Shown here: in pieces, positions 8,686-18,306 of the stretch | How positions within the stretch are numbered: position 1 is the first letter of the stretch | How the letters are laid out: every line of letters begins with the position of its first letter | Assembly (NCBI RefSeq): GCF_900156125.1 | Contig: NZ_FTLX01000003.1 | Coordinates: 186,001-250,000, forward strand | From: Domibacillus enclensis | GTDB lineage: Bacteria > Bacillota > Bacilli > Bacillales > Domibacillaceae | Direction: 5' to 3' | Length of the DNA stretch: 64,000 nucleotides | Notes under the pieces: model-generated | The model's database searches: none | Told to the model about the DNA's origin: nothing | The model's input: the letters and a program-made list of their open reading frames with translations, nothing else | Translations under genes and position numbers: made by a program

Positions 8686-9795
8686 TTGAAAATAGTAGTC
8701 AGCGGCGGGGGAACAGGCGGACATATTTATCCGGCACTCGCTCTTATTCGAATGATTAAAGAGAAACACCCGGACACTTCATTTCTATATATCGGAACAG
8801 AAAAGGGCCTTGAATCAAAGCTGGTCGTTCGCGAAGGTATTCCTTTTCAGTCAATTGATATTACGGGCTTTCGCCGGGCGGTTTCATTTGAAAATGTGAA
8901 AACGATCATGCGCTTTTTAAAGGGCGTTAATGAATGCAAAAAAATGCTGAAGGAATTTAAGCCGGATGTTGTGATCGGAACCGGGGGATATGTATGTGGA
9001 CCCGTTGTTTATGCGGCTGCGAAAATGGGCATTCCATCCATCGTGCATGAACAAAACAGTGTTCCAGGCTTAACCAATAAATTTCTCAGTAAATATGTTG
9101 ATAAAGTAGCGGTATGCTTTGAGGAAGCGTCAGCTTACTTTCCAGCCGGAAAAACCGTTCTTACCGGGAACCCGCGTGCCTCGGAAGTGATCAAAGCAAG
9201 CGGCGCCGGTGCGCTGGACAAGTATGGATTTGCCTCTGATAAGAAAACAGTGCTCATTTTTGGCGGCAGCCGCGGAGCACGCCCTATTAATGACGCCGTT
9301 TCGGATTCATTAAAGGAGCTGGCGGACCGTCCGTATCAAGTGCTATACGTGACAGGCGACGTTCATTATGAAAAGGTGGCCAAGCTGCTTCAGACAACCG
9401 GGAAGCCGGACAATGTCGCGGTCGAACCGTTTATCCACAACATGCCGGACGTTCTCGCATCCTGCGACCTTGTTGTCGCAAGAGCGGGAGCCACAACACT
9501 TGCTGAATTAACAGCGCTCGGCATTCCATCTATTTTAGTGCCGAGTCCGTACGTAACGAACAATCATCAGGAAAAAAATGCCCGGTCTTTGACTGATCAA
9601 GATGCGGCGGTTCTTTTGCTTGAAAAAGAACTGAATGGGTCCACCCTTATAAAGGAACTTGACGCTGTTTTAATGAATGAATTGCGATTGATCAAAATGA
9701 AGGAAAAGGCCAAAAGTCTTGGCATTCCTGATGCGGCGGACCGATTGTACGCTGTCATGCGTCAGTTAACTGAAAAAGGCGGTCGAACATCTTGA
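8686..9795 (+). CDS. murG: UDP-GlcNAc:lipid I N-acetylglucosaminyltransferase MurG
   Basis: Peripheral membrane GT28 transferase converting lipid I to lipid II on the cytoplasmic face. It has 369 residues (B. subtilis 363). The N-terminal glycine loop is [12 protein letters not shown], and the second Rossmann domain has [11 protein letters not shown] and a UDP-sugar site around [11 protein letters not shown]. The start is TTG, six bases after GAGGTGA; no ATG lies nearby in frame. In B. subtilis murB follows directly, but here only 72 bp separate murG from divIB and no murB is present. Confidence 0.96.
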   Translation: MKIVVSGGGTGGHIYPALALIRMIKEKHPDTSFLYIGTEKGLESKLVVREGIPFQSIDITGFRRAVSFENVKTIMRFLKGVNECKKMLKEFKPDVVIGTGGYVCGPVVYAAAKMGIPSIVHEQNSVPGLTNKFLSKYVDKVAVCFEEASAYFPAGKTVLTGNPRASEVIKASGAGALDKYGFASDKKTVLIFGGSRGARPINDAVSDSLKELADRPYQVLYVTGDVHYEKVAKLLQTTGKPDNVAVEPFIHNMPDVLASCDLVVARAGATTLAELTALGIPSILVPSPYVTNNHQEKNARSLTDQDAAVLLLEKELNGSTLIKELDAVLMNELRLIKMKEKAKSLGIPDAADRLYAVMRQLTEKGGRTS

Positions 9796-9867
9796 TGAAC
9801 GGCCGCTTACTCGCACTGAACGAATGGATGATGGTTACGGGTCTGTAACATGGACAGAGGTGTGGAT

Positions 9868-10665
9868 ATGACCAAGCAAAAAATTGTTTCGATTGAAGAC
9901 CGTATTCCAAAACTGAAACAAATTCGAAAAAAGAAGGCGAACCGCCGGCTTCTTCTTTTGCTTTCTGTCTTTTTCGCTTTAATTCTCATTGTGGTGTATT
10001 TACAGTCGCCGCTCAGCAAGGTGAAGGAAGTTCATGTGCAGGGAACGAGCTTGATGACAAAGCAGGAGGTTATTGACCAAAGCGGCTTAAAAGCGGGCGT
10101 AAGTGTGTGGGCAGCAGGCAAGGCAAAAGCGGAAGAAGCGCTTCTTCAGGATGACCGCATCAAGGAAGCGACGGTAAGAGCGGGCTTTCCGAATGATATT
10201 ATCGTAACCGTCGTGGAGCAAAACGAAATTGCGTATGCAGCTCGCAAAGGTGGCTTATACCCGGTGCTTCAAAACGGGAAAATTTTGAGCGAGCCCGTCA
10301 GCGGATCGCCGCTGCAGCTCCCCATTCTGTATGATTTTAAAGAGGGCAAGGCGCTGGATCTTTTTGCCGAGGCGGCTGAAACTCTTCCGGCGGGCGTTTT
10401 TAACACGATTTCCGAGGTCTATTATGATCCGAAAAAAAACGACGCCCTCCATATAAAAGCATTTATGACAGACGGCTTTGAAGTGTCGGCCACCCTTTCA
10501 ACGTTTGCGGAGAAAATGGTGTATTACCCGTCCATTTCCACTCAACTGGATCCGGATGTGAAAGGGGTCATCGATATTGAAGTTGGTTCCTACTTTAAGC
10601 CTTATAACAGTGAAGAAGAGCAGGCCGGAGAGGAAGAAACAGCAGAGGAAGAAGAAACACCGTAA
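9868..10665 (+). CDS. divIB: Cell division protein DivIB (FtsQ family)
   Basis: Bitopic division protein that stabilises the FtsL/DivIC/PBP2B complex at the septum. It has 265 residues (B. subtilis 263): a basic cytoplasmic N-terminus with EDRIPKLKQ, one membrane helix at about residues 28-49, then an extracellular POTRA domain starting at KVKEVHVQG and a low-complexity Glu-rich tail. ATG 9868 is chosen because AGAGGTG precedes it. An ATG 18 bases upstream would add six residues and has no ribosome site. ylxW, ylxX and sbp, which follow divIB in B. subtilis, are not in the window. Confidence 0.94.
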   Translation: MTKQKIVSIEDRIPKLKQIRKKKANRRLLLLLSVFFALILIVVYLQSPLSKVKEVHVQGTSLMTKQEVIDQSGLKAGVSVWAAGKAKAEEALLQDDRIKEATVRAGFPNDIIVTVVEQNEIAYAARKGGLYPVLQNGKILSEPVSGSPLQLPILYDFKEGKALDLFAEAAETLPAGVFNTISEVYYDPKKNDALHIKAFMTDGFEVSATLSTFAEKMVYYPSISTQLDPDVKGVIDIEVGSYFKPYNSEEEQAGEEETAEEEETP

Positions 10666-10765
10666 ACTTTTCTTCCTCTAACTGAACTTAGCCTTTTCCA
10701 GCTTTCCATCTTAGTGTAGACTTGTATGAGATAGTTTACACAAATTACACAAATATAAAACTTTA

Positions 10766-10795
10766 AAAGGAAAACAGGTTGAATATGCCGAATTA
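10766..10795 (+). promoter_or_regulatory. SigH-type promoter upstream of ftsAZ
   Basis: AAAGGAAAA, 12 bases, then GCCGAATTA, matching the SigH pattern RnAGGAwWW - N11-12 - RnnGAATww at every defined position. It lies about 80 bp before ftsA. In B. subtilis ftsAZ has a SigH-dependent P2 promoter that raises FtsZ at sporulation onset, so conservation is plausible. The rest of the 212-bp divIB-ftsA gap is A/T-rich; I see no convincing SigA promoter. Confidence 0.75.
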
Positions 10796-10877
10796 CGTTC
10801 TTACCAGCTGTTATTTACTAAATGGAAGAATCGTTGTTCGATTATTCACGCTTTTATGGTAAAGGAGGTGCCGCAGC

Positions 10878-12188
10878 ATGAATAATAATGAAATTCTTGT
10901 CAGTCTCGACATCGGTACATCCGCAATTAAAGTGATTATTGGCGAAATGGTTAATGACTCTTTAAATATTATTGGTGTCGGCAGTGTAAAATCAAAAGGC
11001 ATTCGCAAAGGGGCGGTCGTTGATATTGACGACACGGTTTACTCGATCAAAAAAGCAATCGAGCAAGCTGAACGGATGGTTGGCATAGAAATTAGCTCAG
11101 TCATCGTCGGAATTGCCGCTAACCATGCGATTCTTCACCCTTGCAACGGTGTGGTAGCTGTTTCAAGCGAAAACCGCGAAATAACGAGTGAAGATGTTAT
11201 CCGGGTAAAGGATGCGGCACAAGTAATGTCCATTCCTCCAGACCGGGAAATTGTAAACGTTATTGCAAAACAATTCATTGTCGATGGATTTGACGAAATC
11301 AACGATCCTCGCGGCATGCTTGGTGTACGACTTGAAATGGAAGGGATTATCGTAACGGGTTCCAGAACGTTTTTACATAACACGCTGCGCTGTGTTGAAC
11401 GTGCAGGCTTAGAGATTAATGAAATCGTTCTTCAACCGCTCGCGAGCGGCGAGATCGCGTTGTCGCAGGATGAGAAAAACCTGGGAACCGTTCTTGTCGA
11501 CATCGGCGGCGGCTCGACAACCATCTCGTACTTTAAAGACGGCTATATTCAGCAGACATCCGTGCTGCCCGTTGGCGGAGAACACATCACGAAAGATTTG
11601 TCGATTGGTCTTCGTACATCAACGGATGAAGCGGAACAAATTAAAACAAAGCACGGTCACGCTTTTTATGATCTTGCTTCTGAAGAAGAAGTATTCAGTG
11701 TCCCTGTGATCGGCAGTGATCAGCATGATCAGTTTAACCAGCTGGAAATCTCGGAAATTATCGAAGCCCGTCTGGAAGAATTGTTCATGATGGTGGTGGA
11801 AGAACTTCGCCAGACAGGCATTCAAGATGTACCGGGTGGCTTTGTTCTAACGGGAGGCACCTCTGCCATGAACGGGATTCTGGATCTGGCACAGGATGTA
11901 TTTCAAAACCGGGTACGTGTGGCGATACCAGACTACATCGGCGTACGGGAGCCACAATATACAACGGCAGTTGGGCTCATTAAATACGCGTATAAAAATG
12001 CCCGTTTAACAGGCCGGAGATTAAGTGAGCCGGGCGCAGCTCCTCAAAAAGAGAAGGACGTACAAAAAGAACGGCCAGCTCAAAAGCAGGAAGCGAAACC
12101 AGCGAAAAAAGAACAGCCGCAAGATGGGGAAGAAAAAGGCGTTAAAGGGAAAATGAAAAAACTTTTCGGGTACTTTTTTGAAGAATAG
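10878..12188 (+). CDS. ftsA: Cell division protein FtsA
   Basis: Actin-fold ATPase that tethers FtsZ to the membrane. It has 436 residues (B. subtilis 440). It has the phosphate-1 segment [11 protein letters not shown], the SHS2-type insertion in the first third, the phosphate-2 loop DIGGGSTT and the adenosine motif LTGGTSAM. The charged linker is rich in Lys, Gln and Pro. The C-terminal amphipathic membrane helix is visible as [12 protein letters not shown]. The start has an excellent AAAGGAGGTG site. ftsZ begins 35 bp downstream, so the two share a transcript. Confidence 0.97.
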   Translation: MNNNEILVSLDIGTSAIKVIIGEMVNDSLNIIGVGSVKSKGIRKGAVVDIDDTVYSIKKAIEQAERMVGIEISSVIVGIAANHAILHPCNGVVAVSSENREITSEDVIRVKDAAQVMSIPPDREIVNVIAKQFIVDGFDEINDPRGMLGVRLEMEGIIVTGSRTFLHNTLRCVERAGLEINEIVLQPLASGEIALSQDEKNLGTVLVDIGGGSTTISYFKDGYIQQTSVLPVGGEHITKDLSIGLRTSTDEAEQIKTKHGHAFYDLASEEEVFSVPVIGSDQHDQFNQLEISEIIEARLEELFMMVVEELRQTGIQDVPGGFVLTGGTSAMNGILDLAQDVFQNRVRVAIPDYIGVREPQYTTAVGLIKYAYKNARLTGRRLSEPGAAPQKEKDVQKERPAQKQEAKPAKKEQPQDGEEKGVKGKMKKLFGYFFEE

Positions 12189-12223
12189 ACCAAAAAAGAC
12201 TCATTAAAATAGGAGGATTTGCC

Positions 12224-13390
12224 ATGCTTGAGTTTGATATGAACGTAGATTCATTGGCGACCATTAAAGTCATCGGCGTCGGCGGCGGCGGAAACAATGC
12301 CGTAAACCGAATGATCGAACACGGAGTACAGGGAGTAGACTTTATTGCAGTTAACACGGATGCACAAGCTCTTAATTTATCAAAAGCTGAAGTGAAAATG
12401 CAGATCGGCAACAAGCTGACGCGCGGATTAGGCGCAGGTGCGAATCCTGAAGTCGGAAAAAAAGCAGCTGAAGAAAGCAAAGAGCAAATTGAAGAAGCAT
12501 TGAAAGGCGCCGATATGGTGTTTGTAACCGCTGGTATGGGCGGAGGCACAGGAACAGGTGCCGCACCTGTTATCGCTCAAATTGCAAAGGACTTGGGCGC
12601 ATTGACAGTCGGTGTTGTTACCCGTCCATTTACGTTTGAGGGACGCAAGCGGGCCACCCAGGCAGCTGGCGGAATTGAAGCGATGAAAGCGTCAGTCGAC
12701 ACATTGATTGTCATTCCGAATGACCGCTTGCTTGAAATCGTTGATAAAAGCACACCAATGCTTGAAGCCTTCCGTGAAGCGGATAATGTTCTTCGACAGG
12801 GTGTACAAGGTATTTCAGACTTGATCGCAACGCCCGGGTTAATTAACCTTGACTTTGCAGATGTTAAAACCATTATGTCAAATAAAGGCTCTGCCCTTAT
12901 GGGAATTGGTGTCGCTTCCGGTGAAAACCGCGCTGTCGAAGCAGCGAAAAAAGCGATTTCCAGCCCGCTTCTTGAAAAAGCGATTGATGGTGCGCAAGGT
13001 GTGCTTATGAACATTACCGGCGGCACGAATTTAAGCCTTTACGAGGTGCAGGAAGCAGCCGATATTGTTTCTTCCGCCTCCGATCAAGATGTAAATATGA
13101 TTTTCGGTTCTGTTATCAACGAAAATTTAAAAGAAGAAATTATCGTAACAGTGATCGCTACAGGCTTCAAAGAAGTGCCAAATGAAGGTGCACCGCCGAA
13201 TGTACGTCCAGGCCTCGGTCAAGTGAAGCCGCAGCAGCCGTCTCAACCGGGACAGTCGCCTAAGCCACGCGAAACAAAGCGTGAAGAAACACAGGCACCT
13301 GAACAGCCAGGCCGTCAGCCGCAGCAGCCATCAGCTGACGACACACTGGACATCCCAACCTTCCTACGCAACCGCAACAGAAGAAGATAA
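12224..13390 (+). CDS. ftsZ: Cell division protein FtsZ
   Basis: Tubulin-like GTPase that forms the Z-ring. It has 388 residues (B. subtilis 382). It has the glycine-rich N-terminus [16 protein letters not shown], the tubulin signature [10 protein letters not shown], and the T7 synergy loop with [12 protein letters not shown] Pro/Gln-rich disordered linker follows residue 315. The conserved C-terminal peptide [12 protein letters not shown] binds FtsA, SepF and other partners. AGGAGG precedes the ATG. A strong terminator follows directly. Confidence 0.98.
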   Translation: MLEFDMNVDSLATIKVIGVGGGGNNAVNRMIEHGVQGVDFIAVNTDAQALNLSKAEVKMQIGNKLTRGLGAGANPEVGKKAAEESKEQIEEALKGADMVFVTAGMGGGTGTGAAPVIAQIAKDLGALTVGVVTRPFTFEGRKRATQAAGGIEAMKASVDTLIVIPNDRLLEIVDKSTPMLEAFREADNVLRQGVQGISDLIATPGLINLDFADVKTIMSNKGSALMGIGVASGENRAVEAAKKAISSPLLEKAIDGAQGVLMNITGGTNLSLYEVQEAADIVSSASDQDVNMIFGSVINENLKEEIIVTVIATGFKEVPNEGAPPNVRPGLGQVKPQQPSQPGQSPKPRETKREETQAPEQPGRQPQQPSADDTLDIPTFLRNRNRRR

Positions 13391-13395
13391 ACCCG

Positions 13396-13426
13396 AAACC
13401 GCCACTTCCTGTGGCGGTTATTTTTT
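13396..13426 (+). terminator. Intrinsic terminator after ftsZ
   Basis: A perfect 9-bp stem AACCGCCAC/GTGGCGGTT with a 5-base loop and a run of seven T. It ends the ftsAZ operon. Confidence 0.92.
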
Positions 13427-13507
13427 TGACCTCGACACTATTCGGAAAAACTACTGTAAAAATTCACTTACATTCCGACATACATTCTGCTTCTATTCCG
13501 ATAAACT
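13424..13507 (+). promoter_or_regulatory. Candidate spoIIG control region with Spo0A-box-like sites
   Basis: B. subtilis spoIIG is driven by SigA RNA polymerase and Spo0A-phosphate, with 0A boxes (TTCGNCA on this strand). Here CTCGACA (13430-13436) and TCCGACA (13474-13480) each match with one mismatch. A -35-like TTGACC sits at 13425-13430, at the end of the ftsZ terminator. A -10-like TAAACT lies at 13502. The exact promoter geometry is unclear, so this is a location-based suggestion only. Confidence 0.35.
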
Positions 13508-13548
13508 ATTGCTCATAGTACGGCCCGCCACAAAAAGGGAGGGATGAG

Positions 13549-14409
13549 TTGGCCGGTTATGCAGAAGGGATCATTCTCTTTAATTTTGCCGCAGATGCGA
13601 TGCTTCTTTTTGCAACTGGATTGATCAGCAGTCGCTCTATTCAATGGACAAGACTGCTTGCCGCTTCGTTTGTTGGAACAATTCCGATATGGGTTTATCT
13701 CGTTAGTGGAACGGCGGATCTCTGGCACAAATTGTTTATGCTGCTCATACCGGTATTTATGGTCCGTATCGCGTTTCAACTAACAGGTGCGGCCAGGCTT
13801 TTTTCGATGGTGCTGACATTCTATTTTGTCGTGTTCCTGACCGGGGGCATCTTGTTTGGGTTCCGATCAATCAACATGCAATATGCTGCGGAAGGAAAGG
13901 CCTCCATTGTATTTTTTTTCATTTTATCTGTCACCATCTCTTTTTACTTTATCCAGCGCCGTTTATTTAGCTTGGGCACAGCGAAACGCATGGCGAGCCA
14001 AACCGTGACCGTCTCTTTTTCGATCTGCGGAAACAACTGGTCTGGACGCGGGCTCGTTGACACAGGAAATGCGCTTCGTGACCCCATCTCAGCAAAAGAA
14101 GTGGCGATATGCCAGATTGGCCGTACGAACGAATGGCCAGCAGAGCTGTTTGAAGATGACAGCAGCGGGTGTGTAAACTTGCCAGACTGTTGGACTGAAA
14201 AGCTTGTCTGGATTCCATCCAAAACGATTCATGAAGAAAACCGGCTGCTGGCTGCTTTTCGCACAGAAAGCTTCAGTGTGGAAGCGGATGGAGAAAAACG
14301 AACAGCGGAACGTGTACTCGTTACATTTACGACGAAAATTTTATCGAATGATCAGTCATTTGACTGCTTATTGCACCCGAATATGGTCCGGGAATCAATC
14401 GAAAGGTGA
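13549..14409 (+). CDS. spoIIGA: Pro-sigma-E processing protease SpoIIGA
   Basis: Membrane aspartic protease made before engulfment. It cleaves pro-SigE after activation by SpoIIR. It has 286 residues (B. subtilis about 309), with about five hydrophobic helices in residues 1-145. A cytoplasmic protease domain follows, with Asp171-Thr-Gly-Asn in the context GLVDTGNALRDP. The start is TTG 13549, six bases after GGGAGGGATG; the nearby ATG is in another frame. It is directly followed by sigE, its substrate, and the two are coupled. Confidence 0.93.
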   Translation: MAGYAEGIILFNFAADAMLLFATGLISSRSIQWTRLLAASFVGTIPIWVYLVSGTADLWHKLFMLLIPVFMVRIAFQLTGAARLFSMVLTFYFVVFLTGGILFGFRSINMQYAAEGKASIVFFFILSVTISFYFIQRRLFSLGTAKRMASQTVTVSFSICGNNWSGRGLVDTGNALRDPISAKEVAICQIGRTNEWPAELFEDDSSGCVNLPDCWTEKLVWIPSKTIHEENRLLAAFRTESFSVEADGEKRTAERVLVTFTTKILSNDQSFDCLLHPNMVRESIER

Positions 14410-14418
14410 GTGGACAAT

Positions 14419-15138
14419 TTGCGCCAGATTAAAACAAAATGGATGTATGTCATGTATAACATGATCCAAAAAGCGGGGGTCAAGTCAAAGGCCATTTATT
14501 ATATCGGAGGAAGTGAAGCGCTGCCCCCGCCGCTCACGCGTGATGAAGAGGCGCATCTTTTAACAAAACTGCCTTCCGGGGACAAAGCCGTTCGGGCCAT
14601 GCTGATTGAACGAAACTTGCGGCTGGTCGTTTACATTGCCCGAAAATTTGAAAACACAGGGATTCACATTGAAGACTTGATCAGCATTGGGGCGATCGGT
14701 CTTATCAAAGCAGTCAATACCTTTGATCCGGAAAAGAAAATAAAGCTGGCCACGTACGCATCGCGATGCATTGAAAATGAAATTTTAATGTACTTGCGGC
14801 GCAACAATAAAATTCGGTCGGAAATATCGTTCGACGAGCCGTTAAATATTGATTGGGATGGAAATGAGCTGCTTCTTTCGGATGTACTTGGCACAGAGGG
14901 CGACATTATTACAAAAGGCATTGAAGAAGAAGTGGACAAACATCTCGTATCGGAAGCGTTGGAGGATCTAGAAGGGCGCGAAAAGCAAATTATCGAAATG
15001 CGCTTCGGGCTTAATGGTCAAGAGGAAATGACCCAAAAAGACGTAGCCGACTTGCTTGGAATCTCACAGTCTTACATTTCCCGTTTAGAAAAAAAAATTA
15101 TCGGAAGACTGAAAAAAGAACTCAATAAACTGCGCTGA
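14419..15138 (+). CDS. sigE: RNA polymerase sigma-E precursor (mother cell)
   Basis: Early mother-cell sigma factor, made as an inactive membrane-bound precursor. The TTG start at 14419 gives 239 residues, the B. subtilis length. It places the processing-site tyrosines at 27-28 ([14 protein letters not shown]), as in B. subtilis. It also has AAAGGTGAG eight bases upstream. The GTG nine bases earlier has no spacer. Region 2 is very conserved ([40 protein letters not shown]), and region 4 has a C-terminal helix-turn-helix ([19 protein letters not shown]). Confidence 0.96.
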   Translation: MRQIKTKWMYVMYNMIQKAGVKSKAIYYIGGSEALPPPLTRDEEAHLLTKLPSGDKAVRAMLIERNLRLVVYIARKFENTGIHIEDLISIGAIGLIKAVNTFDPEKKIKLATYASRCIENEILMYLRRNNKIRSEISFDEPLNIDWDGNELLLSDVLGTEGDIITKGIEEEVDKHLVSEALEDLEGREKQIIEMRFGLNGQEEMTQKDVADLLGISQSYISRLEKKIIGRLKKELNKLR

Positions 15139-15199
15139 ATAATTTTTTTCGGGCCGGCAATACTGTTTTGAGAAGCAGACATCATGAGGAGGAACAGTG

Positions 15200-15979
15200 A
15201 TGGCCCGAAATAAAGTTGTCTTATGCGGTGTTGATACGTCGACACTTCCTGTCCTAACAAATCCTGAAATGAAAGTGCTATTCGTTCAATATCAAAGCGG
15301 CGACAAACAGGCCCGGGAAACATTGGTGACGGGCAATTTGCGTCTGGTGCTCAGTGTGATCCAGCGGTTTAACCATCGGAATGAACAAGCCGATGACTTG
15401 TTTCAAGTAGGCTGTATTGGCTTAATGAAATCCATTGATAATTTTGATTTAAGCCATAATGTGCGGTTTTCAACGTATGCCGTGCCGATGATTATTGGTG
15501 AAATTCGGCGCTATTTACGGGATAACAACCCGATTCGGGTATCGCGCTCTCTTCGTGACATTGCGTACAAAGCCTTGCAGGCAAGAGAGAAGCTGACAGC
15601 AGAGCGTTCGGTTGAACCGGCCGCAGAAGACATCGCACGGGCAATTGATGTGCCGAAAGAAGAAATGGTGTTTGCGCTCGATGCTATTCAAGACCCTGTA
15701 TCGCTGTTCGAGCCTGTGTTTCAGGATGGCGGCGACCCCATATACATGATGGATCAAATCAGTGACGGCCATGACCGGGAAAAAGAATGGGTGGACACGA
15801 TGACGCTGACGGACGAGCTGTTTAAACTGTCTGACCGGGAACGGATGATTATTGAAAAGCGTTTTTTCACTGGACGGACCCAAATGGAGGTGGCAGAAGA
15901 AATCGGCATCTCTCAGGCACAGGTGTCCAGGCTTGAAAAAGGAGCCATCAAGCAAATGAAAAAGAAAATAAATGGCTGA
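15200..15979 (+). CDS. sigG: RNA polymerase sigma-G (forespore)
   Basis: Late forespore sigma factor. The protein has 259 residues from the ATG at 15200 (B. subtilis 260), with GAGGAGG seven bases upstream; a GTG three bases earlier is also possible. Nearly invariant segments are NLRLVLSVIQRF, DDLFQVGCIGLMKSIDNFD, the long block starting VRFSTYAVPMIIGEIRR, and the helix-turn-helix EVAEEIGISQAQVSRLEK. The 61-bp gap after sigE could hold a forespore promoter. GAATA at about 15136 with AATACTG 17 bases later is a weak SigF/SigG-like match that I do not rely on. Confidence 0.96.
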   Translation: MARNKVVLCGVDTSTLPVLTNPEMKVLFVQYQSGDKQARETLVTGNLRLVLSVIQRFNHRNEQADDLFQVGCIGLMKSIDNFDLSHNVRFSTYAVPMIIGEIRRYLRDNNPIRVSRSLRDIAYKALQAREKLTAERSVEPAAEDIARAIDVPKEEMVFALDAIQDPVSLFEPVFQDGGDPIYMMDQISDGHDREKEWVDTMTLTDELFKLSDRERMIIEKRFFTGRTQMEVAEEIGISQAQVSRLEKGAIKQMKKKING

Positions 15980-15983
15980 ATGA

Positions 15984-16013
15984 AAACAGGAGAAATATTC
16001 TTCTGTTTTTTTC
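15984..16013 (+). terminator. Intrinsic terminator after sigG
   Basis: AAACAGGAGAA pairs with TTCTTCTGTTT (one G-T pair) around a 4-base loop, followed by a T-rich run. It ends the spoIIG operon. Confidence 0.75.
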
Positions 16014-16053
16014 TTTGTGTTGTCGCATACATTGGAAGTAAGGAGGGAATCGT

Positions 16054-16311
16054 ATGCGAATTTCAGATTTTCAACTAAAAGACATTGTGAATGTAACCAA
16101 CGGGAAAAAGCTCGGAAGAATTGCAGACATTGAATTAAATAATGCGACGGGGGCGATTTCCGCACTAGTGATTGAACAAACGGGAAAAAAGTTTGGGCTG
16201 TTCGGAAAAGAAGAGGAAGTCATTATCCCCTGGATAAAAATTGTGAAAATTGGCGGTGATGTGATTCTGGTCCGTCACGGAGAATTGGAAACAACAGAGG
16301 ACGAACGGTGA
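16054..16311 (+). CDS. ylmC: PRC-barrel protein of the YlmC/YmxH family
   Basis: Small protein of 85 residues (B. subtilis YlmC 81) consisting of a single PRC-barrel-like beta fold. Conserved segments are ISDFQLKDIVNVTNGKKLG near the N-terminus, KFGLFGKEEEVIIPW in the middle, and KIGGDVILVR near the C-terminus. The family is linked to sporulation by distribution; its molecular role is not established. AAGGAGGG precedes the ATG. It stands between the spoIIG terminator and the ylmD operon, as in B. subtilis. Confidence 0.88.
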   Translation: MRISDFQLKDIVNVTNGKKLGRIADIELNNATGAISALVIEQTGKKFGLFGKEEEVIIPWIKIVKIGGDVILVRHGELETTEDER

Positions 16312-16337
16312 CGAAAAAGGGTGTCATGTGGTACACT
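16308..16337 (+). promoter_or_regulatory. Candidate SigA promoter for the ylmD operon
   Basis: GTGACG (16308-16313), 18-base spacer, TACACT (16332-16337). It overlaps the end of ylmC and lies 25 bp before the chosen ylmD start. Two of twelve hexamer bases differ from consensus, and the spacer is one base long. Confidence 0.4.
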
Positions 16338-16362
16338 AAAAGAAAATGAGCGGGAGTATGCG

Positions 16363-17193
16363 ATGGCAGAACCTTTTAAAAAAAGCAAGAGTGGTTTATA
16401 TTACCTGGAACGCTGGGAACAGGAAGCCCCTGGACTTGTTGCCGGCTTTACGTCAAAGGCAGATGGAATTGGGAAATACAACGGATTAAACATGGCATTT
16501 CACGTTCATGATGACGAAGCTTCTGTCAGATCAAATCGGAAAAACATCAGCAGTAAATTGGCTTTTCCGGTCGATGACTGGATCGGCTGTGAACAAACGC
16601 ACGAGGTTCATATAAAAAGCGTATCGAAGCGGGACGCAGGACGCGGTGCGCTGGATTATGCATCCGCTTTTTCAGCTACAGATGGTTTATATACAGTCGA
16701 TACCGGGGTGCTGTTAACGCTTTGCTATGCCGACTGTGTACCGCTTTACTTTTTTGACCGAGCAACAAAGAGAGTTGGAACCGCCCATGCCGGCTGGAAA
16801 GGTTCAGTTGGCGGGATTGGTTCGCACATGGTCAAGAAGTGGGTAAAAGAAGGAAGCCAGCTGCCCCATATTCAGGCAGCGATCGGACCTTCCATCTGCG
16901 GTTCATGCTACAAGGTGGACAAGACCGTCATAAGCGCTGCTGAAAAATGGTATGAACGAGGCGAAGCGCTGCCGTTTTGGCGGTCCGGAAAAGAATCCGA
17001 TGCATATTTCATTTCGCTTCAGCAGCTAAACAAGGACATCCTTGTGAAATCGGGTGTGCTGGAAGAAAATATTATGGTGACAGCTCTTTGTTCCAGCTGT
17101 TCACCCGACTTTTTTTCGCATCGCCGCGACGATGGAAGAACAGGGCGGATGATGGGGTATATTGGCTGGAAGGAAGAGGACGATGAAGGTTAA
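16363..17193 (+). CDS. pgeF: Peptidoglycan editing factor PgeF / YlmD (multicopper-oxidase-like purine nucleoside enzyme)
   Basis: Member of the YfiH/YlmD family, described as laccase-like and as purine nucleoside phosphorylase/adenosine deaminase. In enterobacteria it edits L-Ser out of UDP-MurNAc. The start at ATG 16363 gives 276 residues (B. subtilis 278), with CGGGAG six bases upstream. An in-frame ATG at 16325 and the longer frame have no ribosome site. Metal-site residues of the family are visible in [22 protein letters not shown] and [10 protein letters not shown], with a cysteine-rich [11 protein letters not shown]. It overlaps ylmE by 11 bp. Confidence 0.9.
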   Translation: MAEPFKKSKSGLYYLERWEQEAPGLVAGFTSKADGIGKYNGLNMAFHVHDDEASVRSNRKNISSKLAFPVDDWIGCEQTHEVHIKSVSKRDAGRGALDYASAFSATDGLYTVDTGVLLTLCYADCVPLYFFDRATKRVGTAHAGWKGSVGGIGSHMVKKWVKEGSQLPHIQAAIGPSICGSCYKVDKTVISAAEKWYERGEALPFWRSGKESDAYFISLQQLNKDILVKSGVLEENIMVTALCSSCSPDFFSHRRDDGRTGRMMGYIGWKEEDDEG

Positions 17194-17854
17194 AGACAAT
17201 TTAGCAGCAATCAAGCAGAAGATCGAGCAAGCAGCAGCGCGTGCGGGCAGAAAAGCGGAGGACGTCACCATTGTGGCGGTGACAAAATACGTGTCCACAG
17301 ACCGCGCAAAGGAAGCAGTCGAAGCAGGCATCGGGCACCTCGGTGAAAATCGAGTAGAGGGAATAATCGAAAAGCACGAAGTCATCGGCAGCCAGGCGAA
17401 GTGGCATTTTATCGGGTCTCTTCAAACGAGAAAAGTAAAATCGATGATTGAATACGCGGATTACATTCATTCACTGGACCGGGAATCGCTCGCGAAAGAA
17501 ATTAACCAGCGTGCCACGAAGCCGGTTCAATGCTTTGTTCAGGTAAACGTTTCAGGAGAAGAGTCCAAGCATGGCTTAGAGCCAGGAGAAGTCATTCCGT
17601 TTATTGAATCGCTTCACCGTTACGAAAATGTACAAATCGGCGGCCTTATGACAATGGCACCGCTCACGGATGACCGTGATGTGCTGAGAGCCTGCTTCCG
17701 GCAGCTTGCAAGTCTAAGGGACGAGGTACAGGCGCTGAATTTGCCTTTTGCACCATGTTCGGAGCTATCAATGGGCATGAGCAATGATTATGACATTGCG
17801 ATAGAAGAAGGCGCAACCATGATCCGAATTGGAACAGCGCTTGTAGGGGAATAA
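17183..17854 (+). CDS. ylmE: YggS/PROSC-family pyridoxal phosphate homeostasis protein
   Basis: Single-domain PLP-binding TIM barrel related to alanine racemase N-domains, thought to buffer free PLP and affect amino-acid homeostasis. The start at ATG 17183 gives 223 residues. The PLP lysine is Lys35 in VAVTKYVS. Other family motifs are GENRVEG (usually GENR.Q), [11 protein letters not shown], the barrel strand [12 protein letters not shown], and the phosphate site [20 protein letters not shown]. The ATG overlaps the pgeF end and is followed closely by sepF, so it is part of the ylmDEFGH run. Confidence 0.94.
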   Translation: MKVKDNLAAIKQKIEQAAARAGRKAEDVTIVAVTKYVSTDRAKEAVEAGIGHLGENRVEGIIEKHEVIGSQAKWHFIGSLQTRKVKSMIEYADYIHSLDRESLAKEINQRATKPVQCFVQVNVSGEESKHGLEPGEVIPFIESLHRYENVQIGGLMTMAPLTDDRDVLRACFRQLASLRDEVQALNLPFAPCSELSMGMSNDYDIAIEEGATMIRIGTALVGE

Positions 17855-17875
17855 AATGAACGCGGAGGTGGAACG

Positions 17876-18301
17876 ATGAGCGTGAAATCGAAGTTTAAGT
17901 CATTTTTCCTGCTGGATGAAGAAGATTATGATATGGCAGAAGAAGCGGTTTATGAAGAAGAGCGGACGGACACGGCTCCCCGCAAAAGAAACGTTGTCAG
18001 CTTAAAAAGTGCCCAAAAGCCGTCAAAAGTTGTGATGGCGGAACCGCGTGTTTATGCGGAAGCACAAGAAATTGCCGATCATTTAAAAGCCAAAAAAGCA
18101 GTGATCGTCAATTTGCAGCGGATTCAAACAGACCAGGCGCGTCGAATCGTTGATTTTCTGGGCGGGACCGTTTATGCAATCGGCGGTGAAATTCAGCAAA
18201 TTGGCGAAAAAATCTTTTTCTGTGCGCCTGAAAATGTAGAAATCGCTGGCAGTATTACACAGTTTACGCAACACGATCAAGAAAAAACGGGGTGGCAATA
18301 G
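17876..18301 (+). CDS. sepF: Cell division protein SepF
   Basis: FtsZ-binding protein that forms rings, bundles FtsZ and provides a second membrane anchor for the Z-ring. It has 141 residues (B. subtilis 152). It has an N-terminal amphipathic membrane helix (residues 1-13, KSKFKSFF), an acidic variable linker, and a C-terminal SepF domain from about residue 55 ([23 protein letters not shown], then [15 protein letters not shown]). GCGGAGGTGG precedes the ATG. Confidence 0.95.
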   Translation: MSVKSKFKSFFLLDEEDYDMAEEAVYEEERTDTAPRKRNVVSLKSAQKPSKVVMAEPRVYAEAQEIADHLKAKKAVIVNLQRIQTDQARRIVDFLGGTVYAIGGEIQQIGEKIFFCAPENVEIAGSITQFTQHDQEKTGWQ

Positions 18302-18306
18302 AAAAA

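Noticed and set aside
12577-13026. 149-codon minus-strand frame inside ftsZ
   Set aside because: Antisense shadow; ftsZ is certain on the plus strand.
15515-16165. 216-codon minus-strand frame opposite sigG and ylmC
   Set aside because: It crosses two real genes and the sigG terminator; Cys/His-rich low-complexity translation is typical of antisense to conserved coding DNA.
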